Of a stretch of 64,000 nt of DNA, positions 21,332 to 33,690 are shown in pieces. The notes beneath the pieces were generated by a model. The model worked only from the letters and a program-made list of their open reading frames with translations. It ran no database searches and was not told the DNA's origin. This stretch comes from Hsuehochloa calcarea (lineage: Eukaryota > Streptophyta > Magnoliopsida > Poales > Poaceae). Every line of letters starts with the position of its first letter. Position 1 is the first letter of the stretch. The translations under genes and the position numbers were made by a program. Location: NCBI GenBank assembly GCA_036346395.1, contig CM070615.1, positions 27,275,282-27,339,281 on the forward strand. Reading direction: 5' to 3'.

Positions 21332-22212
21332 TTGTCACATCCCCAAATTAATAAAGAAGATTACTATGCATCTCATTAGCATGCATCATGTTTTTCAAGC
21401 ATTTTTATCATACTCTACATTTGGAAAAGCTTATTCAAATATATGAACCTCCTCTTATCCAAATAAATCCTTAAGAAAACAATATCAAAAACTTAGGATC
21501 ATTCTTGTGAAACAATTTATTCAATTACTACATTAATTATCATGTATTAATATAATTTTTCCCAAATTTTTGGAACCCAATATGAACCTCAGAAAATTTC
21601 AAACTCCATTATCAACTTATGCTTTTGGGAATTTGAAATATACCAAATGAATAATGAACATTGGGGTTTCTGAATTTTTTTGGGTACTAGGTCACCCCAG
21701 GAACCCCTCAGAATTATTTCACATTTTTATAAATTTTATTGTTATATTTTGGAGCCTGGTCAAACTAGGAGGTTTAAAATTCAAATCTGGTCAATTAGGA
21801 GCACTGTTCCTCGGGCTCAAACCCATTGCACAGTAGTCCGACCGAGCCGCTTGGCGAGCTGATTCGCCCGAACCAGTTAGAACGTGGACCGTCCGATTTA
21901 AATCGAACGGCCCACGAGCTGAGCCACGCGATCGCGCGCGCCGCCCGCGCTCGGCCACGACATGTGGGCCCAACTCCTGCCGCCGTCTACCTCGTGTTGG
22001 CGCTCGCGCGAAGCCAAGCGCCACGCGCCCGCCATGCTCTGCGGGCTCCGTCGACGCCGTGACCGCACCGCCCTACGACCAATCCCCGAGCTTCACTAGC
22101 TCACGCGCCTCTGTTAGTCCCCGGTTCGTTTAAACCACCTGTGCCCCCTTCTCTTGGCCATTCTTCCTCTCGGCACCAGAGGAAGGAGAAGCTCGTGTGC
22201 TTCGACTCTCGG

Positions 22213-22726
22213 GTAAGCCTCGCGCCTTTCCCCTCCCTCTTCAATTCCGACCAATGGCCAATCCATTTTTGCTAATTCCAAACCTCACCGTGCCTTGTAG
22301 CTCCCGGAACGTGATCGTGTCTTCCTCGGCTCCGGTTCACGCCCAGAGCTTGCATCCGAGGACACCGCTGTTCTATCTTTGCCTCCGGTGAGCTACTTGC
22401 TAACTTTTGTGCGTCATATCATGTCTTTTAGCTCAGGGATGAGTTCCCCTCAACTAATTTTTGCAATACATGCCAGGAGACCGTGTAATTGAGAGTTGAA
22501 CCAAATCGGCCGAAATCCAAACTTTTCGTCTCCCACCTTGGTCCGGTAAGCCATTCGCCAATTCCCTGCTCCTGAAGCATCCCCTAATGGTACTTGGGTT
22601 ACCCTGGGGCATTCACTCGTCCTAGTTCTTCGCAGGGCCCTCTCTCCTCGGTGGACCTTACTATCGCCGTGGCCATTGCCGACGCCAAGCAAGCACTGAC
22701 CTCCACTGCCCCAGTCCGAACCACAG
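22213..22726 (+). other. exon/intron-like leader inside the LTR (copy 2)
   Basis: Donor GGGTAAG at 22213, acceptor CTTGTAG ending 22300, exon 22301-22387, donor CCGGTGAGC. Acceptor GCCAG ends 22476, with a 69-nt exon 22477-22545 and donor CCGGTAAGC; the second family has a 69-nt exon at 30872-30940. Acceptor TTCGCAG ends 22635, with exon 22636-22726 and donor CAGGTAGC. The last exon is open in the frame that exon A requires (phrase SSVDLTIAVAIADAKQA), but it has no in-frame ATG. Confidence 0.45.
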
Positions 22727-23909
22727 GTAGCTTCCTGGTAGTCCTTAGAACCCCAGGCACCCGCTATTGGACTCTTGCGGAGCTTCATTTCTCGCCTGCA
22801 CGTTTGCCGTATCACCGTCGCCGCTCCTCTCCGACGAGTTGCCAAGACGAGCACCACCTCAAGGGTCGCCACCACCACCCAAAGTTGCGCAAGGATATTG
22901 CGCATTGTAGCGCCGCTTGGCGGCCTCGCCGTGGCGGCGAAGCGCCGACAAGCCGCCGCAGCGCACGGCCGCGTTGTCGGACGGGCCGACAACTGTAGCT
23001 CCGTCATTAGGCCTTAATATGCAATTACTGTTATTAATGGTGTCTTAAGCGAGTATATGAGTCTATGACATGCGGGCCCCAGTAACAGAAACCTGAGGAG
23101 ATAAGCAGCGGCTGACAAGTGGGCCTAGCCACTTAAACGCACATTCTTGTCTTTGTGAGCCGGTCATGGACTCGTGGTCCATGCACTGTGCTGTAAGCCG
23201 TCTCGCTTACATGCGGGCCCCACTTGTCAGTCGGGAAATTAAATCCCCGTGGGTAAATAAGAAATGGCATCACATTAGCCCCACATGTCGATGCAGTGGC
23301 TAGGTGAGTTTTGTAAGAAAAGGAGTAATCAATTAAGAAATTCGAGAATGTATTTATTTGTAAACTGAAAATAGGATTAACTTCCAAAATGCATAATAAA
23401 TTCATTTTAACTCCAATTGGGATGAAACCAAGGGTATTTTTCATTTTGATGAACTTTATTCCAAAATAGGTTGCACTTTTATCTCGGTAACAGAAAAGAT
23501 AGATTTGGAAAATGAGCATTTAATTGATTATCTTTACAAAGAAAAATGTTAATAACTTTATAAATTCATAACTAAATATTGAAAACTCAAAATGAGTCAA
23601 ACTCAACTGTTCTGGACTTGTAATAATATTGCCAATTTATCCATGTAATCATTATACTCACTACTACTCTACAAATTTTGCTCAAATATTTAAATACAAT
23701 GAAGCGATGTGATTCAAATTAAAATGGATTTTTCTGAAAACAGAACTTCAAACCCTTATAACTTTCACATGATAAATCCAATTGAAGTGAATCTTCCACC
23801 TAAATTCACCTAAAATCATGACTTAGCTACTGTAGAAAAATCATGCATTTTTGAGCACTTTGAATTTTTGAGTATTTCTCGGTGTTTATTCGGTATTATA
23901 CTTAAATAG

Positions 23910-23972
23910 ATCCCGAAGCCATCGATATTGACTTATACGCTACTGAGGGACAGCAGCTAGCATACCAGCAAG
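23910..23972 (+). other. exon A of the LTR-embedded mini-gene (copy 2)
   Basis: Identical in layout to 13532-13594: 63 nt, acceptor AAATAG, donor GCAAGC. Confidence 0.55.
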
Positions 23973-25224
23973 GCAAGCATCATTTGAACTTTCTTTTGCA
24001 TCATATTTGATCCCAGTTTTTGTTAAGTTAGTGCAATGATATTTGCTTGCATGCTATTTTATTAATGTCGCTATTTTTGTGTTGAATAGTTAGATACATC
24101 CTATTGTCTTGTCATTGTGGTTATCCTTAAATTATTCCAATACTGAAATTCTTAGGATAAGTTGTGTGACTTACGTGGTATGTGTTGCTTAGCCATGCAA
24201 GTCTAGAACGATAGTTTGATTGGCGGGAATAACCCGACAGTCATGGGACATACAAACTTTATAACTTTTGGTTTATTTCAGATCTTCGTATCTGTTTCAA
24301 GAGTTAAAATTTTGTCATTTAAAATGAGATTTGGGTCGGACAAGTGGATGCTAGTGAAGGTGCCTTCGTACGAGATTGGGTATGTGGATTGTCTTGTCTA
24401 GACCAACAAGGACCGAACTTTGGTAACGTCGTTGATTCAAGTACATTCGTGCTATCACATGCGGGTTGGGAGCCGTATGGTTAAGTAGGGGAAGGTTTTA
24501 TTGTGTTGAGCCCCACGGTGGTTTTGTGAGGCCATAGGGCCGTTAAACCCTATGTTCCTTCTTGGCCGATAGGGCATATAGACCGTAACGTCTTATGTCG
24601 CCTAGGAGCCCAAGGTTGAGGGACTTAGCATAATAAAATCTTCTTGCTAAAAATGACCATATCTTGATTTACCTACGGCATACCATAGGAAGTATGCTAT
24701 TTTCTGAGGCATCCGGAGGCTTAACGGGCTAATCAAGTCGTGTGGGTAAAGTAGTACACCTGCAGGTATAAATCTATTCGAATAGCCTCGTCCTAGGTTA
24801 TGGACAACACTTGAGTTCGGGAGTTACTATTGTTAGACTTTGACATATTTGTTTTGTGGAAAACTTGGGATTGTCACGAATGGGATATTCATGCTTGTGT
24901 TGTAGCAAAGTGGCTGACCACTTTGTTAAATTGTGTACTTGTTGTTGTATCAAAGTGGACCGCCACTTTGACACTTTTATGATTCATTTGTGATTCATGT
25001 TATTACTTATTCATGAGCTTTACTTCTACTTCAAATCTGATTTATAAATGGGCACTTGGAAACTAGTATGTGTAGGTTGTTAATTGTTGCGTCTCTTTTG
25101 CAAAACTAAGCCAATATGAGCCATCTTTTGGAACAACCTCTAGCATACTACTTTTTATTTGTGTAAGACTTGCGAGTGCACTTGTACTCGGCCGGATGTT
25201 GGTGGCCTTTTGTTTTTCTTTTCG

Positions 25225-25286
25225 GTGAGGTCGATATCGAGCTCGATGAGCTCGTCGGTGCCGATTTAGGCGACATCGACGAGTAG
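25225..25286 (+). other. exon B of the LTR-embedded mini-gene (copy 2)
   Basis: 62 nt ending in TAG at 25284; the acidic tail matches copy 1 apart from one residue (VGAD for VAAD). The acceptor AG is missing (TTTCGG). Confidence 0.55.
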
Positions 25287-25819
25287 TGCTATCTTTAACC
25301 CGATCGGTTGCCTTGGGTTATGGGCATACCTTGCTGGACTTTTGGTTTAATTATTTTGCTTCCACTGTTATTTATCACTCTTATTTGAATTTGGCGGTCG
25401 GTAGTTATGTAATAGTTGCGGACTTTAACAACTATATCGCACGTCTTTTGAACAATTAATGTATGAATGTTGTATGGATGTGATCAACGTTGTATGAAGA
25501 GTATGAGCATATTGGTCGCTGATCTTGGGAGCCAATATGATCTTGTACTCGCTGTTCGTGGATTCCCATTTAACTCTTTAAGTGTCGTGTTTGGTCGGTT
25601 AGAGAACCGACAATCATGTAGTGCTTTCATGATGGGAGCAAAGACGCATGAGCGCCGAGGATCTAGTTTTGGTTGAACCTCTCACTTATATGTAGTTAAG
25701 TTGGAATCCATTTACTTGAGGCCTAGAGTTATGTCCTTAAGACCATGCTTAGTCTCGGTCTTAGGGAGATAACCCGGGGGTCCTCACAATAGATCCAACT
25801 ACCCTCATGAATAACATTG

Positions 25820-26132
25820 TTAAATAGGATATTCTTTTTTAATTCATCGGTTCAATGTGGATAATATTCTTTAACACTATATTGTACCACCGGCTAGATA
25901 GGCTTGTACATGAACCAACCGAGGGAATTGCGTGGCATGCAGATCATATAACATATTGTAGCCTTGAAATGCACACGAGTCAGAGGCTACAATACATTGT
26001 TATATGATCTTTATGCCACATATTTCTCCCAGTTGGTTCATGTACAAGCTTATTTAGGTTGTGATATAATATCGTTTTAAAGAATATCATCCACTTTAAA
26101 CTGATAGATTAACAAAGAGTGTCCTATTTGAT
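25820..26132. repeat. long foldback (about 145-bp arms)
   Basis: 25820-25963 and 25984-26132 are inverted copies of each other around a 20-nt loop. Matching pairs include CTTGTACATGAACCAAC with GTTGGTTCATGTACAAG and AGATCATATAAC with GTTATATGATCT. The arms pair imperfectly along their whole length. It could be a foldback MITE or a young small-RNA hairpin locus. Its terminal sequences are not a family I recognise. Confidence 0.75.
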
Positions 26133-27530
26133 CGGGTACATGTGATAATACTCCCTCCTCCTTCACCCCGATTGCAATAAACCTGCGCGTGTATCATATA
26201 ATGCTTGTAACGCTTGAAATATTATCAATTTTATGTATGAAAAGTTACATTACAACTCTATTGGAATGCCGTCAATTCTTTGTTTACATGTGTGAGTTAG
26301 TTAAGTAGTTGTAATTAATTAGTAGTTGAGTAGTGCTAGTTACATTAGCACATAATAAGTGGTCGAATTTATGTTACTGTAATAAATTTGATGGCATATA
26401 ATAACTCGTAGTTAATTAGTTACCTTAATCGTAATTAATTGAGTGTGAATTACTTAGATGTCAAGACTTGCTCATACGGGCCTTAAGGATTTATATTTTC
26501 TAAAAATTAATTTATGAACTATTAACTTTGGCATGAAACCCTAATTTCCTAAACATTAGTTCTGTTAGATATGATTAAGCCTATTCTGTTAGGAGTGCTT
26601 TGTATGGGAATTCAGTAAACCCTAATTTCTGAAACCTAAAATCTATATTTTTAAGACCTTAACCCTTAATTTATGGGATAATTTTAGAACACATATAAAA
26701 TTGTAGAAACATTACACAATCAAGTCCACTGTCTAAGGAGCCTTCAAAATAAAATTTATAATTTTTGTAGTTCATTTTCTATATTTAGAAATTCCTACAA
26801 ATAATATATTTAAATAAAATTACGAGAAAAATTCAGAACGAATAAAATTATGAAAAAAAAATACACAAGCAAATACACTATGTTGGAAGGCTCCACAAAT
26901 TTTTTATAATTTTTAAGATCATTTGCTATATTCAAATTTTATAATTGGCTAATTAGACGAATTATAAATAAATTAATTAATTAAGAATAATTAAACATTG
27001 GTAATTAAATGGAGCGCCGCACGGCCTTGGTGACGCCGCACGGTGGCCGCGCGCTACCCCTGACGTGCCACCCTCGTATCAACTCTGCACGGTGGTTGTA
27101 GAGTGGAGACGTTAATTATCGTAGAAAAGAAAATCCGAACTGCATGGGCTTCTCTCGGTTTGGAGGCAGAAGAAACCTACAAACAAGACCGAGCAGGAAT
27201 AGGATAGCATCTTTTAGCTAGCTTGTGGTTCAGTCCAAACAAATATTATTGAGCGGTGGAAACTGGAGAGGCATGACCACGGATGACTCATCCGTCTAGC
27301 CTGGAATCTTCCATCATGTGTTGGAGAGGCCAGGAACGAACGCTGGGTGGAGGCCAGGCGAGAAGAGAGAACATGAGGCAGGTGAAGTTCCTATCTAGCT
27401 TGCGTGGAATCTAATTATTACCCTTCGTCGTCTATTGATCAATTTTTGTGGAAGTACATATACGAACTCACACGCACACATCTAATCTAAAACGAAGATC
27501 TAGATTTTACGGAGCAAAGACACATACTTT
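26133..27530. other. intergenic sequence, no supported gene
   Basis: 26280-26460 has scattered TAATTA-type units like those at 35085-35900. 26460-27000 is AT-rich. 27005-27110 is a GC-rich island with repeated CGCCGCACGG. No ORF shows a domain. Confidence 0.6.
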
Positions 27531-27537
27531 GATTACT

Positions 27538-27971
27538 AAGGTTCTGTTTGGTACAACTTCCACTTTTAACTTCTCAATTTATTCTCGTGGAGCCGTATCA
27601 AACACTTTAATTTTTAAAATTATTAGATTCTGCTTCTCGCGATGAACTGTCTCGAAAATGAACTAGCAACGAGAAGCGGACTCCTACCAGATTCTCGTGA
27701 GAATCTAACCTTCAGAAACGAAAATACCCTTTGAAGTTAAAAGTTTTTATCTGTAAATGCCACTGAGTTACACAAATATAATTGAATTATTAGATCTAGG
27801 AGTGACATGGTCTTTTTTTGCCTCTAATCCCCTTTATATAGTTTTTGGAGTCAACCTACCGGCCAAACGGTTTTAACAGATAGTTTTATATTCTCAGAGA
27901 AGTGAATTCTCCAAAAATTAAGAATAGAATTTGGAAAATAAGAATCTAAAATTATACTAAATAAAACCTGA
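27538..27971. mobile_element. MITE-like element with short terminal inverted repeats
   Basis: The left end AGGTTCTGTTTGGTA and the complement of the right end (CAGGTTTTATTTAGTA) match at most positions. The interior is non-coding, with partly inverted internal blocks (GATTCTCGTGAGAATC near 27690). No target duplication was established. Confidence 0.4.
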
Positions 27972-28309
27972 ATATGCCCACGCTACGTATACTATTCCTA
28001 TCTATCTGAGAACCAATTACAAAAGAAATTATTGTTAAGGCACACGACGCGAGTCGCTCCTCTCTATTGGTCGATTTGTACGGTCTTATCCTGCGCTAAC
28101 TACGATAGCTAGCTCGAGATGGAAGATTGAAAAGTAAGTGGAGTCTATCCTAGGAGCCAGCGAATCTCGATCCGATTAACATAGCATAGGCGGAAAAGGA
28201 CTCGTGTCTGGCTGCTCTGCTTGATGACTAGGACTAGCTCGATCGGTCGATAACCATAGCTGAAACGTGACATCCATCCTGGGCGAGAAACCGATGGAGG
28301 GTCCGAGCT

Positions 28310-28920
28310 GGGGATAGGAAATGGTAGGGGATAATTCGTCTTATTCGATATTTGTATTTGAAAAAAAATATAATAAGTAAAATTCACATTTGCATTAAAA
28401 ACAAATACCATTTGAAAAAAATCGGATAGTATTTGTATTCGTATCTGTATTCGGTGTTATTCGTATCCGGGAAAAAAGCCAGATAATATCCAGAAAAACG
28501 AATACTATCAGGAAAAAACGGATGCAAATACTATCCGTTTTTTTCTTGGATACACATACGAATACTATCCGTTTTTTCATGTATATAATACGAATACTAT
28601 CCATTTTTCTCAGAGCATTTCTGTTCCGATGGGGTCTTGCCGAATCTGTGGCGTTGGGTATTGCTACGACTCGTATAGACAGCAGACTGTAGATGTGTAG
28701 TCATGTTATATAAATTTATTCTACCGAGATTTGTCGTAAAAGTTGTAGGATATTCGCATTCGATCGAATTGAGTACATATTCGATTCGAATTCGTATTCG
28801 TTACGATATTCGATTCATATTTTAGAATATCCAATTTATATTCGTATTTATTTTAAAAATATAAATTCGTATTTATATTCAAGACTATTCAATTCGTATT
28901 CGATCTGTTTCCATCCCTAT
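28310..28920. mobile_element. hAT (Ds-like) non-autonomous relic
   Basis: The right end TTTCCATCCCTA is the complement of an Ac/Ds-type terminus, and a similar GGGGATAGGAAA occurs at about 28311. The interior is composed of repeated CGAATACTATCC and TTCGTATTCG phrases in both orientations. No clean 8-bp duplication was found. Confidence 0.35.
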
Positions 28921-29516
28921 CATCAGCTGTGTGAGCTGTAGTGGACACGTCGTACACGCGCTGTACATGTGGCCTAGGCTGCCGACAAGGACGCTGCTGG
29001 CCACATGAGTTCGACCGCTGGCGGGAGTTGGGTCCACCTGCAGTGCGTGTGTGGGCGCAGAAATTAGGAAACTAAATATTTCAGCACATGTCTGTCAGAG
29101 TGTGAGTGGATCCAGAAGGACCGCATGTTGGCTGGAGTGATTTTGGCTAAATGGCACCGAACTTATTAATAAAATTATTCTTTCACACATCGTAATGATG
29201 AAAATAGCATAATAAATGTGTCGATGTCTGACATATGTTCATGTTCGTTCCTCTTGCGCCCAGATTCCATCTACACCGCTCCTAAGGTGGCCGGACGCCC
29301 CGTGCCACCACTTCGGCGGTTATGTGCTCCTAGTGCCCGGATGAGCTGCATCCACGCCGCTGGCGCTCAGACAAGCTGTGTTCGTGGCCTCAGGCCACGG
29401 TACCACCTCTGTCGATCACCCGTAGCCCGGACGAGCCCCACGTGGCTCTTCCGCTTCCCCTGGCTCGGATCCCGCTGCTGCCGTGCCACCATGGCACGGT
29501 ATTGTCATGCCCCAAC
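28921..29516. other. intergenic sequence before solo LTR 2
   Basis: GC-rich from 29270, with a 102-codon ORF (29218-29526) that has no recognisable domain and runs into the LTR. Treated as chance. Confidence 0.5.
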
Positions 29517-29521
29517 GTCGC
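29517..29521. repeat. target site duplication GTCGC, left copy
   Basis: Directly precedes the LTR at 29522 and is repeated at 34035-34039. Confidence 0.85.
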
Positions 29522-30618
29522 TGTAACATCCCAAAGCTCTAGGGTTGTGTTTCAAATGTATGAAAATGAGGATAAATTAAAACTTTTGGATGCATCCTTG
29601 TTGTCATTTGAATTCTCTAGAATTTATCTCCTCGAAATGTGGACTTCAAATTCAATTTGGTTTATTGACTCGAAGTGTTGCAATTCAATATATTCTAGTC
29701 AAACTTTGTGATCATCCTCTGGAAATATTTTTTCTAAATTCTTGGTCATCCTGGTAACCTCCCTGAGAAATTTCATAATTTTTAGAAATTATTTGCTATT
29801 TCTTAAGGGCTGGTCAAACCTGTTGTCTCCCTGGTCAAACCCCCTGTCCAGCAGCTTGTGAATTTTCTAGCGGGCAATGCACTGCATGAACAATTCTGAA
29901 AAATTTATGAACGGTTGATCTTGAAATCAGGATCACTCAGTAAAAACTTTAGAATTTTTAGAGCTGTGGAACTACCTCTGGAAATTCCCAAACCATCTCA
30001 ACCTTTTTAATTAAAAATCTGGAATCACTATTCCTCATACTCAGACCCGAGTCAGAGTCCGACTCGAGCTGGCTTGGCTCGACCCAACCAACTGACCGCG
30101 CCGATTGTGAGCCGTCCGATGGAAACTTAACGGTCCAGATCGCGTAACCCTTCGGCTAGGCCCGAAAGCTCCCGTGCCGATTGGGAGCCGTCCGATTTGG
30201 AGATCAACGACCTGGATTGAGTGGCCGATCGGACCGGTCGATCACCCCTTTTCTTGGACCGTCCGATTTGGAGATCAACGTCCTGGATTGAGTGGCCGAT
30301 CAGACCGGTTGATCGCCCCTTTCACTTGAACCGTCCGATCCCGATCGCACGCCCCAGATCGCCCCCGCGCCACAGGGCCTTCTTCCACCTCGGTCAGGCC
30401 CGCGCAGGAGCTAAGCTCCACGCGGCCGTTGCATGCTGCGCACGTCCGGCAACGGCGTTGCCGCACCGCCCTTGGCTACCAATCACAGGGTTTCGCCCAC
30501 TCACACCGCCTATCCTTCCGTCTCCTGGCCCGAACAAAACCCCAGGTTGCCCACCTTCTTCCGCACTTCTCCTCTCGGTGGCTGAGGAGAGGGGAGCTCG
30601 TTTGTGCATCTCCCACGG

Positions 30619-31116
30619 GTAAGTTTTCCACCCGCTACGTCCATCGACTCCTACCTTCTGTGGCCTTTCCATTTTCGCTCACTGGAACTTCTGCTATTGA
30701 TTGTAGGATTCAAGACTAGTTCGTGCTCCCGCTTTGTCCAGAGCGCGCCCGGAACTACGCCCTTAGGCCATCGTCGACTCCGGTGAGAATTTCTCTCGGT
30801 AAATTGCGTCATCCCGAGCCCTTGAGTGTTCTCATGATATATCCTCGACCAATTTGGTCAATGCATCACAGGGGCATACGGATTTTGAGTTTCCCTAATT
30901 CTCGACCGAAGTCGCTGCTCCCAGTCCAATTGACAATTGGGTGAGTCCATTGTCGTTTCCCTTGGTGCTACGCCACCCCTGAAACATTTCCTTCGGTCAA
31001 CTCCCTGTGTTGATTCCTGTGGTGACCCGTCGTGAGTCGCTTCCGGCCGTTGTCGTCTTCTTCAACACCGTGGAGCTCAAGAACGCCCAAGCTCCCGAGC
31101 ACCTTTCTCCACTTAG
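30619..31116 (+). other. exon/intron-like leader inside solo LTR 2
   Basis: Donor GGGTAAG at 30619, acceptor ATTGTAG ending 30706, exon 30707-30782, donor CCGGTGAG. Acceptor TCACAG ends 30871, with a 69-nt exon to 30940 and donor GGGTGAGT. A later donor TTAGGTAAC lies at 31117. Positions parallel family 1 although the sequence differs. Confidence 0.42.
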
Positions 31117-32308
31117 GTAACCTCCTACTAGCCCCTAGGACCTTGGCACCGCTACTGTAACCGCCGCGCAGCTTTTGCTACGTTTGCTCATTTGTCGTAT
31201 TGGCCGCCGCCGCTCAGCGCCGGCTAGCCGTCGTTCTGGGCCGACTCAGGTGCTGTGAGTGCTCTCATCGGGTGCGTAATACTATTGCGCACCTGTACAT
31301 GTCCTCGATCGCCGCTTGGGCTACTGCGCCGCGAAGCCACCGCAAAACGGGCGGAGTCGCTGCTTTTGTCGTAAAACCGACAATGCATCAGAAACGTGAT
31401 TAGGATATTAATTAGTATTAATGAAGAGATCACTGTCGAAATCCAGGGTTAGATCATTTAATGCTTAGCTAATGGTCTATGACATGTGTGGCCAGTATTT
31501 AAGTGGGATTGTCCACAGGGTTGTGGACCAGTGAACCCAGCGCACGGGCATCGGTTCATGCACTGTTTGCATGAACCATCCCTATGGCAAGTGGGGTCTA
31601 CTTGTCAGCGCAGTAAATCCTAAAATCAATATCAGAAAATGCACTATTCTTGGACCCCCACCGTCAATCACTGTGGCTAGCTTGGGTCTCGGTGCAAAAA
31701 GTATTAGGTAATCATTTAAAATACTGAAAGGATTTATTTGTTAACTGAAAAATACAATTAGCTTCAAAAATGCATAACTAATTCATTTTAACTCCAAAAA
31801 CAGTGAAACCCCTTTTGTTATTTTTAATTTTTAATAAAGTTTATTATAAAATATGTTTCAACCTTGTCACTATCTCAGAAAATATGTTTTGTGGAGAGTG
31901 CTTCAAAAAGTAATTATTAATACATTATAAATTACTTTTAACTTTGAAAATGCATAACTAATTCATAAAAACTCCAAATGTGGTGAACCAAATTATTTTG
32001 ATCTTGTAATAATATTCTCTATCCATTTTTGTAATCCTCATGTCCACCTCTACTCCAGAAAATTTCGTGAAAGTTTTAGATGAGGTGAACAGTGGCACAT
32101 TATAATTAAATTGGATTTTTCTGTAAACTGATTTTCAAACGGCTATAACTTCTGAATAGAACATCCAAATGAATTTATTCTTATTGCTAAATTCATCTAA
32201 AATTATTATTTTCATTCTGTGAATTTTTCATAATTTTTGGATGAATTTTTATTTTGGAGTCTTTTCAGTATTATTCGTTCTTATGGTGCTTTTGACCTCT
32301 TTCGGTAG

Positions 32309-32371
32309 GTTCCGACGAACCTATTGTATTTGAGAGCGATCCTCTGCATCAAGATAGTAATCCTCAGCAAG
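32309..32371 (+). other. exon A in solo LTR 2
   Basis: 63 nt after CGGTAG and before a consensus GTAAGT donor: 2 nt, 20 codons (SDEPIVFESDP then SNPQQ), 1 nt. Same length, phase and end (CAGCAAG) as family 1 despite little sequence identity. Confidence 0.6.
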
Positions 32372-33628
32372 GTAAGTAGTTTGATCATGTTAATCCCAGT
32401 ATTTTCAAGTCTAATATATTGATTTCAACTTGTATGTATGCATTGCTATTTTGTTGTTAAAATATGTTTGATCCTATAGTTGCATACTCTGTAGGCAAAT
32501 GATTACTCTCTACTACCTGAGCCTAGGTTATTTGCTGTGATTAGAGTTCGTTGGATGTGCTCTTGTCACTTAGTAGATTTCGAGTTAATATGCTTAGACA
32601 TGCTTAGCTATCGGTAGTATTGGGCGATCATCGATTTAGTTGATGATCTTGATCACACAAAACTTATTATTACTCCATTATGTTCAGCACCTTGTGCTTT
32701 GTTAATTTGTAAATCTAAAACTGAAAATAAAATTGTTTTAGACTTGGGCATAATGGTATGTTGGTGTGATTGTTTGGTGTGACATGGAAAGGTGCCCAAG
32801 TTAACAAGGACCGAATTACTTGCGCCATTGATCCAAGCGCTTTTGCGTGCTAACCACACGAGGGGGATATGTGACCTCTCTTGGCTTAGTACTTTGGCGT
32901 GTGTTAGCTCCGGGTCGCAGGAGGTGGTTTGTGTATTGTGTGAAAAAGGAACTGTGTGTTGTTGTTGGGTGTGCGGTGGTGGAGTTCCGGGTAGGTTCTC
33001 CACCTCGAGGGGCATCGTAGTTGTCCAAGGTTTTACCCATGAGGGGTAGTTGACCGAGGCTTTACGATGAATCCGACACAACGTATGGGTTTCAATCCAT
33101 ACGGGCGACTCGTAGTGTCTCGTAGGACTTAGCCGTGCCGGCATACCTAAGGAAGTGTGCTTCATAGCTTGGCAAAAAGGCGGTCTGGCGTGTGGGTACA
33201 TTGGTACAGCCCTGCAGGGTTAAATCTATTCGAATAGCCTCGTCCTAGGTTATGGACAAGCTTTGTTATTTCCCGTAAGAATTAGACTACAACCTTTGTT
33301 TTAAAACTTGACATGGGTGGTATGAATGGGTAATTCATGCTATTGTTGTTGTGACTATTGGGTTAGTTACTTCCAGGATGTTGTTGTCATTTATTTATTG
33401 TTATTATGTTGTTATTTATTGTTATTTGAACAATAAAAACAGATTGTAAACTTGCTTTTAAATGTACTACATTATTGCAAATAAAGCTTGCTTTGTGCTG
33501 AAAATGAAACATACAGTCTCCACTTAAATAAGCTTGCATGTAGCTATGTATAGGTCTGTTACTCTACACGTAAGTCTTGCGGAGTACAATTTTTGTACTC
33601 ATTTGCTTTGCTTAACTATTTGTTACAG

Positions 33629-33690
33629 AGGAGGAAGGTGAGCCCCAAGAACCTCACTTTTGTGAGATGTGCTGCGGGTTTGACGACTAG
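33629..33690 (+). other. exon B in solo LTR 2
   Basis: 62 nt after TGTTACAG: EEEGEPQEPHFCEMCCG, then FDD and TAG. Same length as in the other families; here it also has three cysteines. Confidence 0.6.

Larger units (their letters stand above)
1..25788 (+). mobile_element. Ty3/gypsy chromovirus (Tekay/Del-like) with 4.4-kb LTRs, 5' LTR split by a copia insertion
   Basis: The sequence opening at base 1 (TGTCACATCCCC) recurs at 21333, and both LTR copies end in GGTCCTCACA (15410 and 25788). A Met-tRNA type primer site follows the first LTR and a purine tract precedes the second. The internal order is ORF0-like, gag, protease, RT/RNase H, integrase, then a C-terminus resembling a chromodomain; that order defines Ty3/gypsy. 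The 3' LTR is 4456 bp. The 5' LTR is 4444 bp once the nested copia and one target duplication are removed. The downstream flank begins ATAGA; the matching upstream copy would lie just outside the window. The first 330 bp of the two LTRs differ by about one substitution and one short indel, which suggests a fairly recent insertion. The coding region is frameshifted many times, so the element looks non-autonomous as assembled. Confidence 0.93.
21333..25788 (+). repeat. 3' LTR of gypsy element 1 (4456 bp, uninterrupted)
   Basis: Bounded by TGTCACATCC and TCCTCACA. It is the clean reference copy of the LTR cut by copia element 1. AT-rich tracts are nearly identical to the 5' copy, while GC-rich tracts show many 1-3 bp differences, often where one copy has CAG or CTG. 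ORFs on the opposite strand, such as 22450-23007, overlap GC-rich leader sequence and lack any recognisable domain. Confidence 0.95.

Noticed and set aside
22477..22545. coding role for the 69-nt leader exon
   Set aside because: All three frames contain stops in family 1, so it is at best untranslated leader.
22450..23007. 185-codon minus-strand ORF in the gypsy LTR
   Set aside because: It lies over the GC-rich leader, shows no domain, and its counterpart in the 5' LTR is broken differently; best explained as an opposite-strand shadow of GC-rich sequence.
29218..29526. 102-codon ORF before solo LTR 2
   Set aside because: No domain, low-complexity Arg/Ser/Pro composition, and it reads into the LTR start.
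32653..33201. 182-codon minus-strand ORF in solo LTR 2
   Set aside because: It spans the intron between exons A and B on the opposite strand, has no domain and is not kept in related LTRs.
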